From positions 528,892,657 to 528,956,656 of the forward strand of contig VDFB02193867.1 in NCBI GenBank assembly GCA_007258455.2: a stretch of 64,000 nt of DNA, given 5' to 3'. The position numbers were made by a program, and so were the translations under genes. Each line of letters starts with the position of its first letter. The stretch's first letter is position 1. Below the pieces are notes generated by a model that ran no database searches, was not told the origin of the DNA, and was given only the letters and a program-made list of their open reading frames with translations. Below are positions 12,284 through 23,525 of this stretch, piece after piece. Source of the DNA: Sequoia sempervirens. Its lineage: Eukaryota; Streptophyta; Pinopsida; Cupressales; Cupressaceae.

Positions 12284-12558
12284 ATGTTAGGACATGGAAA
12301 AGGTGGAAAGGACCTAGGAAAGGGGGGAGAAAAGCGGCACATAAAGGTTTGGAGAGATAATATTTAGGTAAATAAAATGACTATATAGGAAACAATTAAT
12401 TTACAAACCATTTTCAGAATTAATTATAACATTTTGATTTTTTGTCTTTTCATTTTTAAGGTATTACCAAGCCCGCAATTCAGTGGCTTGTCGGGTGAGG
12501 AGGAGTGAAGCATATAATTAGCCTAATTTATGAGGAGATGAGGGGTGTGCTCAAGATC
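12284..12558 (+). pseudogene. Histone H4 pseudogene, interrupted, first ~60 residues
   Basis: From the ATG at 12284 the frame reads MLGHGKGGKDLGKGGEKR then HIKVWRDNI, clearly the H4 N-terminal tail. It then hits a stop (365-367 of 12 kb) exactly where Gln-27 is expected. After 92-93 bp starting GTAAAT and ending TTTTTAAG, the protein resumes at 12460 with GITKPAIQWLVG, a stop, then GGVKHIISLIYEEMRGVLKI, which is H4 residues 28 to about 60. The remainder of H4 is absent: at 12558 the sequence passes directly into the UPL5-like fragment. Core plant H4 genes are normally intronless, so the interruption may be an insertion rather than an intron. Not functional. Confidence 0.85.
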
Positions 12559-13620
12559 ACAGTTGATTCTATTCATAGGATAATCTTGTGAAGAACTGGG
12601 TTACCCACATATGAACAATGTCTCATCTACTATGGAAAGTAATTACAATAGGATCAAACTTTGGCAGACTATAATGTTACTAATGATGCAATGCTTCATT
12701 TGGTTGGTCACATGAGAAGCATAGCACTTCAACTTTCTTGGAGGCTTGTTAATGATTTAGTGAGCACTATTTGGTTGCTATGTAGCAAAAGTGATAGACC
12801 AAATGTGCTACAAGATATGGTCTAGCACCGAGTAAAATATTTCTTGAACATGGTTGCAAACCTAGTACCTCCTTCAAATCATATTCAAGTCTTTCAGCTT
12901 GCAAGAGCTACCCAAGCTTTGGTGATGCTACTGCTTTCCCCCCTAGATAACAATTATAAGTGTCTAGAATAATGTATTAAGTTGTTTATGTCATCCAATG
13001 ATATGATTGTTTTCCAAATCATATTCAATACTATTGTTCTCCTATTCTTTTGGATTTTTTCAAGTTGCTAGCCAATAAAGCTCCCAATAATAGTTTATAC
13101 CTAGTTTGTAATAGCTCTCTATCCTCTCTCCTGGACACAATTAGTGCTGCCCATGAAAACCCTTATTTTAATGAAGTAAGGGCATCAATTATTGTACAAT
13201 AAGTTTCTCCTTTCCTAAATGAACTACCAAATAGGCTATCATCAAGTTTGTACTAGACTAGAAAGGCTTGTTCATTTAAAGATATTGTTGTAAATAATTT
13301 TCTACCTCTCAAAGAAGGGCAAGAATTCATTGATATTATAATACCTCTCTGTAAAGCCATGAAATATTGCAAAGGTTAGTTATTCCCACATACCATTGTA
13401 TTCTTTTTCTATATTCATCACTGACAAAAAAGGTGTTTGAAAAGATCTATCTTAGAAACTGGTCATCACTACTAAGTTGCTAACTATTATGTCAACTTGA
13501 TCTATCTTAGAAAGTGAATCCCACATGCCATCGTATGATTTTTAGGAAGTTGCTTCTTGAAATTGGGAGTTGCCTTGAAGCTGTTGAAGATGTTATTGTT
13601 GCACCATGTTATCTTGTAGT
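12556..13620 (+). pseudogene. UPL5-like ubiquitin-domain E3 ligase fragment, decayed
   Basis: Immediately after the H4 block the same frame reads TVDSIHRI, RTGLPTYEQCLIYYGK and TLADYNVTNDAMLHLVG, the second half of a ubiquitin-like domain. Then comes HMRSIALQLSWRLVNDLVST and, after stops and a frameshift near 13020, CSPILLDFFKLLANKAP and SSLLDTISAAHENPYFNEVR. A UBL followed by LVG-MRS and helical repeats matches the N-terminal half of plant HECT ligases of the UPL5 type. LRKLLLEIGSCLEAVEDV-like sequence near 13550 fits the same region. The HECT domain is missing and at least seven stops are present. UPL5-like ligases ubiquitinate targets; this copy cannot. Confidence 0.7.
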
Positions 13621-14519
13621 CAATTGGCACATGTTTGAATTCAATTATTATTAGATATCATTTTTTGGGAATGAAGTGTGTGTTTAGCATGAGGAAATTT
13701 ATGTGATATGTTTTTCATGAATAGTGGCTCACAAGAACCCATTTTTCATTAGCTTGCAGTCCCCTCAACACTGTTTATAGTAGGTGATGGTCATTTATTG
13801 GTAATCATCTTGCAATATTTTTTTATATTATCATTTTGAAGAATTGAAAAATAGCAAATGCATAATAGAAAATTAAATTATGCTCTTTCATAAATAATAT
13901 GAAAGCATGAGTATGTACATAATAGCAATAAAGATGCACCTAGATTCCTCAAAATTTAGAATGGGTTGACAGTAATGGTAGATCTAATTGTTTTATGTGA
14001 GCCTATCAATCTATGTAATTGCTTGATTTGTCATAAAAATCAAAATGGCTTAATATTTCCTTATTAATCTTAATGTACTTTTTCTTTTGAATTTTGTATT
14101 GCAATATAACTAATTAGGTATTGGAGAGATATTTTGTCTCTCCCACGGTACATCCCTTTTTTCCATGTATGCTTCATTTTTTTATCATGTAAAAAGTTGT
14201 TTGCTTCAATAGTTTCTTCTATTATAGAAACCTTTATTAATCTTCTTTATCTAAATTGTCAACTCTCTAAATTTGGGTGGGTGCATGAAGTTGGGTTACA
14301 CTTTTGTGGCCAACTCCAAAAAAAAATTGAAAAGAAAGCACCTTATAATGCACTCATGTTATGTCATTTTAAAAGAAAAACAAAAAGTGAAAGTGATTCA
14401 CTTTCTGTTGTCTATTTTTCTACTCTGGCCACGGCCAAAAACCATTATTTTCATGCTTGCATTCTAGGAGGAGGCATTCTACAAAATTCATCAACAACAG
14501 TTGCTTTTCCTTTGCAAAG
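13621..14519. other. No gene recognised
   Basis: A 147-codon plus-strand frame begins at 14134 but shows no motif, and it overlaps the start of the gene remnant at 14520. It is treated as chance. The rest is AT-rich and non-coding. Confidence 0.5.
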
Positions 14520-15970
14520 ATGGCACCACGACAATGAAGAGGTGCAGGAGGTAAGTATTGTTTGCTATTTGTTTTGAATTTCTTAGTTTCAAATTGATTT
14601 CATTTGTTTTAGGTTAGATTTGATTTTTTTTAAAATTTGTAGGAGATGCAAATGATTCTGCAAATCCTCAAAATCCTCAACAAGAAGAACAGGAAAATCC
14701 TCCTCAACAAAATCAACCTCCCCTACCAATCAGTCAACACCCTCCTGGCACTCAACAAAATTTGAGTGAAATTGAGAACAACAAAAAATAAATTGAGGAT
14801 CTTATCAGTAGGTTGAGTGATCCAAATGCTTCAACCACAGAAAGAATGACACTAGAAAATTCAATGAAAGAGATGTTAAAAAATTTAAATTCAATAACCC
14901 AACAAATAACGGGATGGCAAGATAGGAGGTAGGCAGTTAGGGCCTATTATGCAGATAAACTATCATATAAAGAAGTAAAAGATTTAAAAAATTACTAAAG
15001 GTGATTTGTGCACTTTATTCATTGACCCTAGAACAAATCAAAATCTTAGCCTCAATGCAAATAGGTTTCATATTCATCGGTGCCACCACTAAGAGATTAG
15101 GAGTCATTTTTATGATACATGGTACTTGGTCTTTGATTACCCACTGTGCAACAATTGTGAAATCCCCCAATATTTTCTTAGGAAACTATACAGTGATTTC
15201 GTATTGAACCAAATCCCAAATTATTTTGATATGATGGAGTTCCAGGGGAGAGGTGGGGGGTCAGCTCAAGATAGGCCTAGTGCACAGTCAAATCCTATGC
15301 AGCAAGGGAGACAACCTCTTGCTAGGCCACCTCGTGAGCACATTGTTATGTTTTTTGTTGCAAAGGAGAGTGCCAACATAGAGACATTGCAGGTGATCAA
15401 CACTTTGACCTGGAGTGTCATCCTTCATATAATCCCTATTGTACAACACCATCCAAGGGAGTCTTCAGGTGGTGGCCTTCAAACCCATGTGTTTCAATCT
15501 TGCCGGGCGACTTGTTCATATGATCCCACCGGCAGTCAGGAGGCTACTCGCAAGATTTGTATGTTGCTACATAGGATCCATATGCTACTATGAGGATGGA
15601 GAGGATGGTTGACATTTTGCATCATGCATATGGCATTGATAGTCAGGTAAAATTTAGCATGTTCATTGAATTTAATTTATTAAATTTTGATTTTGAAATG
15701 CAAGATTAACTAATTTAGTTTTATTATTTTAATAAAACTACAGGGTCACAGTGTTGAGACTAGATACACCGGTCCTCCACCTACTTATTTATGCAATACA
15801 CCTATCATTGGGGTATGTAACTAGTAAACAATTACAAATTTATTACATGTTATAGCATTGTTTTATGAATGGTATTTTAATATGTGATTTTGGATGTTGA
15901 ACAGGCTAATATTGGAGGTTTCAAGCAAATACCTCCTAGTGCCAGTGAATTTACTCAAATGTACACAGAG
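14520..15970 (+). pseudogene. Multi-exon gene or gag remnant with recognisable splice sites
   Basis: Exon 1 starts MAPRQ, a stop, then RGAG (14520-14550) before a GTAAGT donor. An acceptor at 14642 continues in phase as GDANDSANPQNPQQEEQENP, a Gln/Pro-rich N-terminus followed by an acidic helix. Around 15340-15440 another frame gives a cysteine/histidine cluster (HFDLECHPSYNPYC) resembling a zinc knuckle. The end MERMVDILHHAYGIDSQ meets a donor at 15647. Two further exons are intact and phase 0: 15744-15812 (GHSVETRYTGPPPTYLCN...) and 15905-15970 (ANIGGFKQIPPSASEFTQ...), each flanked by AG and GT. Stops and frameshifts in the large exon make it a pseudogene. Protein family not recognised. Confidence 0.5.
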
Positions 15971-18900
15971 GTAATAGAATAAATATAACTTAACTAATGA
16001 ATTCTACTTAATATATTTGTGTAGTTTATATTCATATTGTTGGTTATGTTGCATTACACATCATTCAAACTCAAAGCATTACTTCAAATTCCATAACTAA
16101 TAACTAGATGTTGATAGATGACAAGATTTCAACTGTACTTGATATAGTTGTTTAGAAAGTCAACATAAGAAACACAATGCAATTACTTCACATGGAGGCA
16201 TGTGCTTGCAAAGGTGCACCAGCATGACAAACTATGGATGCTTGGAAAAAATCTATGAAACCATAATAGTAAGCAATAGCATAGACGAGGTAGTTAGTGA
16301 TGTAGAGCATCATATCAAAACACTTAATCATCAGGGTACATCTGATGCAGAGAATCCAACAAACACCATCAACATCATTTCTTCAAGGGATTTCAATCAC
16401 AAATAGAATTAGGAGAAGATCAAATATAATTTCATTAGAAATCTACTTTTCATTCAACCAAAATCCACTCAAATTCTCTTAGCCATTCCATAGGCCATCA
16501 TTCATCATTCCACTAATCAATATTCCAATTGACTTGAATTCAAAGAAAAAACCATATAAGAAAACTTTTACTTAATCAATTAGATTGACATCATTCTCAA
16601 CCACCATAAAAACAACATAAACCTGATTATTGACACTTGAACAATTCATCCTTTCATTTATTCACCAAGGCAACAAATCAACTAAACCATACCTCATTGT
16701 TATCAATCCATTATCAAGCACTATACTCACCATCATTTGACTTTAGTAGTCTATTTACATGTTACAAACTCCTACTACAACAGAATTTTGAGTATCATCT
16801 TGTGGTTAATCACCAATTTTCTCAAAAGGCATCATAATACTCACCCATCCAACCATCAAAGTCACCAAACCTATCTTATACACCTTAACCAAATTTAGTA
16901 ATATCAATCATATCATTAGTTTGATAGTAACCAAGCACTCAATATCATCCTTTCCACTATTTAAACAAACATCTTTGTTTTGATCAGACAATATCATATT
17001 CCTCTAGTAGGTCTCCCAACCATTGAATCGGGTAGTTACATTCCTATCTCAAAGTTTATTAAGAAAATAAATGAACATTTAGAAACACTTTCCAGCACAT
17101 CACAACATATCAAAGTTCTTAGATGTTTTACATAAAGAAAATCATCATATTTCAGACTTTCCTCTAAAGAAAGGCTAGTAGATTAGGCCTGTTTTACAAA
17201 CGAGACCCTTCCAAACCATTCCAAATCACTCAAAACCTCAAAAATGTCTTCAATAGTGTCTTATAACTCAATATTTCACCATTTATAGGGATTGAAAACC
17301 ATGAAAATGTTCTGATCCAATAAACCCTCATTTATAGGGTGTAAAAACACAAATGAAGGAGGGTTTTGTGAAAAATACTCTTGCGAACCTCGATTTCTCT
17401 AGCCACCACCTGGAACATGATTTTTTATTTCTTCCAAGACCTTCTACATCATTTCCAAGCCTTTGCAACCTTTATTTATTCATGACCCATGACTGTAGCA
17501 TCACTTTGTGTAGGAAATCCTCTATTTTCTAGTGTAGCAGCAACTCCGCCATGGTATTCTTGCTTTTCCCTGCACTTACAATCATCAAAACATGAAAAAA
17601 AACCTAACATTAACCTACTCCACAAATTTACTTGACCTACATTAGTGGACTAGTGAAGAAAACCCTATTGGACTCTCAAACTTGCTTCTAAAAGGACTTT
17701 ATCGGGCACTTAACACTACCTTTGATTCTTTTGTTTCCTAAAACTAACCTTCCAACTCTTGAAATTGGAACTAGCTCCTCTTTACATGTATTCACACTAT
17801 GATTTAACTTTGGGTGTTCCTAAATTATCAACACAATAAAACAAAACAATGGAGTAATGTTGCAAACTCAAAAATAAGGAATTTTTATTTCAAAATCTAA
17901 TTACAAGAACACAAACTTCTACTTTTTCTTGCCTTTACATTCCTTTTAAAGATATTTCATTTTCCATAACTATCTTTCCATTGGTTGAAACTACCCCTTT
18001 TAACCCTTAATATGCTTGATTTCCTTGTTTTTGTCAATTTAACAACTTTTAACAATATTACATTATTGCATTGTTTTCATTTTCCCACTTTGACCACCTA
18101 GAACTTACCCGTCACCTTAAATACATTCAAATAAGACCTCATATGACCTTGAACATGCACTTTACATCATTTTTCCATGACCTTTTGTGATTGACTCAAT
18201 ACAAATTTGAACACTCATCCCTTTTGCAAAATTGAAAATTATTTGATGACCTAGGTGCTCCTGCACCAACATATGACCCAATTGAATTAGGAGAAGATCA
18301 AATTGAATAAGCAACTAAAATTTCTTTCTCTTTTCATCAAAAATCACATTGTTTCATTTGTAAACCACAAGGCAACAACAAGCCAGCTCATTTCAATACT
18401 TCTTCTTATCATCCTCAAGCTTCAAACATGTTATTTATCAAAAAAAATGACTAATCCGTACACAAGAAACCTAATTAGAGTCACTAAAGAATCCACTCTT
18501 TCATCATTCACCAAGGCACCCTTCCACTCAATTTGTTTTAGCTAGGCAAAATAGTAAGCATGATAATTAGAAATATATGGATAGGGAAAATAGTAAGCAT
18601 GATAATTAGAGATATATAGTTTAATACTTGTACTCAAAATTTAGTTCATTAGATCTCATACATTATAAGTCATGTGACGTGGATTACTATTGTAATTTTT
18701 TTGTGATTGAATAATTTGTTGTTTTATTTTCATATGTTGGTTGTGGAAACAACTCCAAATGTTGCACGAGCAATGGATATCAGTGTTTCATCCGCTATAC
18801 AATCCTCGATGGCTCTGATAGGGGAGGTATGAGGTAAATTACTAAATTTCAATTTACATTTGTTGTTATAGATGTTAGTTCTAGTGAAAAATCAAACCAT

Positions 18901-19987
18901 TATTGATTCGTAGTTTAATTCCTATTTGGATGGTTTATACAAGGCTTGAGCACTTCTTAGCATCGATGTGAAAATATTTCCATCATGGAGAGTGATTGTG
19001 AGTTGGTCATAAGTGATTATTTTGTTAAATATATCATTTTTATAATGTAATTTCTATATATTAATGTCTTTACTTCTTATTGTAACAGTTAAAACTTCAC
19101 TAAGAGCTAAAACCTAGGAGGAGTAGTAAGAGCACTCCTTGAGCACAACATAAATGAGTGACAAACTTATTTCCATTGGATCACCAAACAAAGGGAAAAA
19201 AATTTATTTCCAGAGCATGGAGAGAAATGAAATTTGATTCCAGAGCCCTTTGTTGTATGCCTAGACATGGCAATTTTGTACATATTTTGTATTGGATACA
19301 TTTGACATTGTATACCTATATGTCATTCTCGTAAGCCTATATAGCTATTTTGTAACTATATTTTATACTTATATCAACATATATTGATGTATGCGTACAT
19401 GGCTATTTGGTTAACACAAATCTTTTTTATCGATATTTCGTGTCCATATTTGAACTGAGAATTTATGATGCATCTGTAGAGAAACAGAGGAATACTACAA
19501 ACTAAAACACATTACACTTTTGTTCTCACTGACTTAATGTACTCTCCAACATCTCTCTTCTCTCATGCGAAGAGTTAGAACTACTTGGCCATGCCTTTGC
19601 ATCATTCAAGAAGTTTTGCTCTTTTTGACAATGTCAAAAGAATGGCTGCATACAAAATAGGAAAAAGACTTTTCCTTTTAGATTAGCAATTCATGGAAGT
19701 TTCAAAAAGTATCCTTGATATTACAAAAACATATGTGTTTATACCATAGCAGAAAAAATCTTTTGGGGAAGAAATCAGCAAACCAAAAGTATAAAAAAAA
19801 TTGAAAAATTTGGGAAAAAGTCTGCAAAAAATTAGAAAAAAATAAAATTTAAAAAATAAGGTAAAAAAAGGTAGTACAAGAGATAAAAACTTGTTTTATA
19901 AAATTTAAAGGAATTTTCATAGCATAGAGATATAGAGAGCAAATAAAATAGAGAGTTTAACTAATAAATTGTAAAAAATAGATTTTT
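15971..19987. other. Mostly non-coding; internal repeats and one exon-like island
   Basis: 16021-16300 is a divergent copy of 19988-20440 (see the repeat entry). A 20-bp string (gaattaggagaagatcaaat) occurs at 16407 and 18284. A 40-bp tandem duplication lies at 18548-18620. At 18736-18829 an open stretch reads MLVVETTPNVARAMDISV then SSAIQSSMALIGE and ends at a GTATGAG donor-like site. It could be a further exon of the 14.5-16.0 kb remnant, but this is speculative. No other coding potential was recognised. Confidence 0.4.
16021..16300 (+). repeat. Single-copy relative of the 20-kb array unit
   Basis: gtttatattcatat...caaactcaaagcatt...cataactaataa at 16025-16110 matches 19988-20075. ctatggatgcttggaaaa...cataatagtaagcaatagcatagac at 16228-16290 matches the spacer of the array at 20.36-20.42 kb and its later copies. 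The hairpin portion is absent here, so this may represent the state before inverted duplication, or a truncated copy. Confidence 0.7.
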
Positions 19988-20195
19988 GTAGTTTATATTC
20001 ATATCGTTGATTACATTGCACTGCACATCTTTCAAACTCAAAGCATTGCTTCACATTGCATAACTAATAAGTAGATGCTGATAGATGAAAAAGTTTCAAT
20101 TACAATATAGTATTTACAGAGTCAACCTAAGAAATTATGCAATTACTTCACATTGCATAACTAATAACTAGGAGTAGCTGCCAATTGCATTTGCT

Positions 20196-21365
20196 TGTCA
20201 TGGCATTCTATGAGACCACATTTCTTTGAGGCATTTTTTCAAACAGTTCACTGCCTTGTCTATACTACCACATTTTTGATACATTTATACCAAAGCATTT
20301 TGGCAAATAGTTCACTGGCTTGTTGTTATGGCTAAAAGCCTAAACAAGTGCTTTCGAACAAGCTATGGATGCTTGGAAAAAATATATAAAAAGCATAATA
20401 GTAAGCAATATCATAGACAAGGTAGTGAACTCTTTGAAAAAATGCCTCAAAGAAATGAGGTCTCATGGTGATGGAATTCCATGACAATCAAAAGCATTTG
20501 ATTGTCATGGCATTCCATCACCATGAGACCTCATTTCTTTGAGGCATTTTTTCAAAGAGTTCACTGCCTTGTCTATGCTAACACATTTTTCATACATGTC
20601 TATCAAAGCATTTTATCAAACAGTTCATTGCCTTGCTACTATGGCTAAAAGCCTAAAATAGATTCTTTCAAACAAGCTATGGATGCTTGGAAAAAATCTA
20701 TCATAGCACAATAGTAAGCAATAGCATATACAAGGCAATGAACTATTTGAAAAAAATGCCTCAAAGAAATGTGGTCTCATGGTGATGGAATGACATGACA
20801 AGCAAATTGCTATGGATTGTCATGGCATTCCATCACCATGAGGCCACATTTCTTTGAGGCATTTTTTCAAACAGTTCACTTTGTTTATGCTGCCATTTTT
20901 CATACATGTTTACCAAAGAATTTTATCAAATAGTTCACCTCCTTGCTGCTATGGCTAAAATCCTAAAATAGGTGCTTCCAAACAAGCTATGGATGCTTGG
21001 AAAAAATCTATCAAAGCATAATAATAAGCAATCGCATAGACAAGGCATCGAACTGTTTGGAAAAAAACCTCAAAGAAATGTGGTCTCAATGGTGATGGAA
21101 TGCCTTGACAATCCATAGCACTTTTCTTGTCATGGCATTCATCATGCCATTCCATCACCATGAAACCACATTTCTTCGAGGAATTTTTTCAAACAGTTCA
21201 CTGCCTTGTCTATTCTACCACATTTTTCATACATGTCTGTACCAAAGCATTTTATCAAACAATTCACTGCCTTGCTGCTATGGCTAAAAGCCTAAAAAAA
21301 AGAACTTTTGAACAAGCTATGGATGCTTGGAAAAAATATATCAAAGCATAATAGTAAGCAACAAG
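20196..21365. repeat. Tandem hairpin array made of PPR coding sequence
   Basis: Four units of about 310-330 bp (atggctaaaagcc recurs at about 20328, 20641, 20951, 21280). Three units contain a complete inverted repeat (20412-20577, about 20736-20880, about 21033-21212); the first has only a right arm (20196-20275). Both arms carry PPR sequence. On the minus strand, right arms read ALIDMYEKCGSIDKA and, after a one-base deletion, ELFEKMPQRNVVSW, the S/P motif junction of PLS-type PPR proteins. Left arms read the same on the plus strand. Between units a plus-strand frame reads FEQAMDAWKKYIKA, also PPR-like. The arms align to the pseudogene at 10.7 kb with one 1-nt gap. Transcription would give long imperfect double-stranded RNA. 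Confidence 0.9.
20412..20577. repeat. Long PPR-derived hairpin, 81-nt arms
   Basis: Left arm 20412-20492 and right arm 20497-20577 are reverse complements over 81 nt with two mismatches, around a 4-nt loop (agca). The arms encode GlnArgAsn-GluValSerTrp of a PPR motif (MPQRNEVSW). Arm length and pairing exceed those of a typical plant miRNA precursor and resemble a young inverted duplication. Confidence 0.95.
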
Positions 21366-22100
21366 CTATGGTCTCATTGTTTATTTTCACGGGAAAATCA
21401 ACGTGATTTTATTCACATTTTTTTGCAGGTTATAAACTCATATCTTTTGGAAATTTTGTTGTTTTAAATGACATTCAAATTTATGGCAGTTTTTTTGTTT
21501 ATATGATGATATATGATCTTCTAATCCTAATTCATGCTTCTAGGTTGCATAGATACATATTTTGTTTTTACATGTTTTTTGTACCAACAAACCCAAAATG
21601 AACTGAACCCTCCTCCAAAAAAATTTGGTCAAACCAACGAACCAGACCCCCGAACTTGAACCTCAAAACCTATTGCAACACTCTTCGTTCTGCCTACACA
21701 AACTTAATTGACCACCAAATTATTTTGACCCTTGACTTTACCCATGTTTACTCCCTCAAACCTTTCTTTTTCATTCAAAACCCCTATTTTCCCAACTAGA
21801 GCATGTCATGCCATAACATACTTTTGACCTCCCCTGTCCTTGCAGACCTTTTGAACACATCAAACTCCACAATCTCACCCTATTTCCAACCTATTCTAAC
21901 TTATTTTAAGGAAACTTCTTCTTTTCAACTCTTCTAGCCTTGCTTTTAAAGGGCCTCAATTTTGAATTTTCAATAGGGGTAGTGTTAGTAATCACTTCCA
22001 ATGCCCTTACTAATGTTATTTTCTTATTAGTACTCCCTATCCTACTTACATGGCCCGTATCACCGAGACATAGCCTGAACAATACGAGGAATGGCCTATT
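21366..22100. other. No gene seen
   Basis: Unique-looking sequence between the PPR hairpin array and the CT minisatellite. No coding family was recognised. Confidence 0.6.
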
Positions 22101-23436
22101 TCAACATACCCTCTCCCACTCTCTCCCACCCTCTCCCACGCTCTCTGATTCTCTTCCCCTCTCTCTCACACTCTCTCACCCACTCCCACCCTGTCTGCCA
22201 CCCTCTGCCACCTTCTCCCACTCTCTCCCACCCTCTCTCCCACTCTCTCCTACTCTCTCCTACCCTCTCACACCCTCTCCCACCCTCTCCTACCCTCTCC
22301 CACCCTTTCCCACTCTATCCCACCCTTTCCCACCCTCTCCCACACTCTTCCACTCTCTCTAACCATCTCCCACCCTCTCTCCTACTCTCCNNNNNNNNNN
22401 NNNNNNNNNNNNNNNNNNNNNNNNNNNNNNNNNNNNNNNNNNNNNNNNNNNNNNNNNNNNNNNNNNNNNNNNNNNNNNNNNNNNNNNNNNNNNNNNNNNN
22501 NNNNNNNNNNNNNNNNNNNNNNNNNNNNNNNNNNNNNNNNNNNNNNNNNNNNNNNNNNNNNNNNNNNNNNNNNNNNNNNNNNNNNNNNNNNNNNNNNNNN
22601 NNNNNNNNNNNNNNNNNNNNNNNNNNNNNNNNNNNNNNNNNNNNNNNNNNNNNNNNNNNNNNNNNNNNNNNNNNNNNNNNNNNNNNNNNNNNNNNNNNNN
22701 NNNNNNNNNNNNNNNNNNNNNNNNNNNNNNNNNNNNNNNNNNNNNNNNNNNNNNNNNNNNNNNNNNNNNNNNNNNNNNNNNNNNNNNNNNNNNNNNNNNN
22801 NNNNNNNNNNNNNNNNNNNNNNNNNNNNNNNNNNNNNNNNNNNNNNNNNNNNNNNNNNNNNNNNNNNNNNNNNNNNNNNNNNNNNNNNNNNNNNNNNNNN
22901 NNNNNNNNNNNNNNNNNNNNNNNNNNNNNNNNNNNNNNNNNNNNNNNNNNNNNNNNNNNNNNNNNNNNNNNNNNNNNNNNNNNNNNNNNNNNNNNNNNNN
23001 NNNNNNNNNNNNNNNNNNNNNNNNNNNNNNNNNNNNNNNNNNNNNNNNNNNNNNNNNNNNNNNNNNNNNNNNNNNNNNNNNNNNNNNNNNNNNNNNNNNN
23101 NNNNNNNNNNNNNNNNNNNNNNNNNNNNNNNNNNNNNNNNNNNNNNNNNNNNNNNNNNNNNNNNNNNNNNNNNNNNNNNNNNNNNNNNNNNNNNNNNNNN
23201 NNNNNNNNNNNNNNNNNNNNNNNNNNNNNNNNNNNNNNNNNNNNNNNNNNNNNNNNNNNCTCTCCCACTCTCTCCCACTCTCTCTCTCTCTCCATCCCTC
23301 TCCCACTCTCCCACTCTCTCTCCCACCCTCTCCCACTCTCCCACTCTCTTGCACTCTCTCTGACACTCTCCCACCCTCTCCTACCCTCTCTCCCACTCTC
23401 CCACACTCTCTTCCACTCCCACCCTCTCTCCCACAA
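22101..23436. repeat. CT-rich minisatellite (CTCTCCCAC-type)
   Basis: Degenerate 7-10 bp units such as ctctcccac and ccctctcc run from 22101 to the gap and resume from 23260 to about 23436. All long ORFs here are artefacts of the repeat and of N translation. Array length is unknown because of the gap. Confidence 0.95.
22391..23259. other. Assembly gap, 869 N
   Basis: An internal gap in the minisatellite. The non-round size suggests an estimate from scaffolding or optical/long-range data rather than a fixed placeholder. The missing sequence is almost certainly more of the CT array. Confidence 0.97.
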
Positions 23437-23525
23437 GCATACATACATACATATAGGCATACATACAAGCATGCATACATACATACATACATGACACACC
23501 AGCATACACATACATACAAACATAT
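23437..23525. repeat. (CATA)n microsatellite
   Basis: Imperfect cata/catg tetranucleotide repeats directly follow the CT minisatellite. A short degenerate GTGTTATA repeat follows at 23646-23725. Confidence 0.9.

Noticed and set aside
14134..14577. 147-codon plus-strand ORF as a gene
   Set aside because: No motif or homology recognised, and its end overlaps the first exon and donor of the better-supported remnant.
20196..21365. Interpreting the array as a CRISPR array
   Set aside because: The context is a plant nuclear genome; units are ~310 bp inverted repeats of PPR coding sequence, not short direct repeats with unique spacers.
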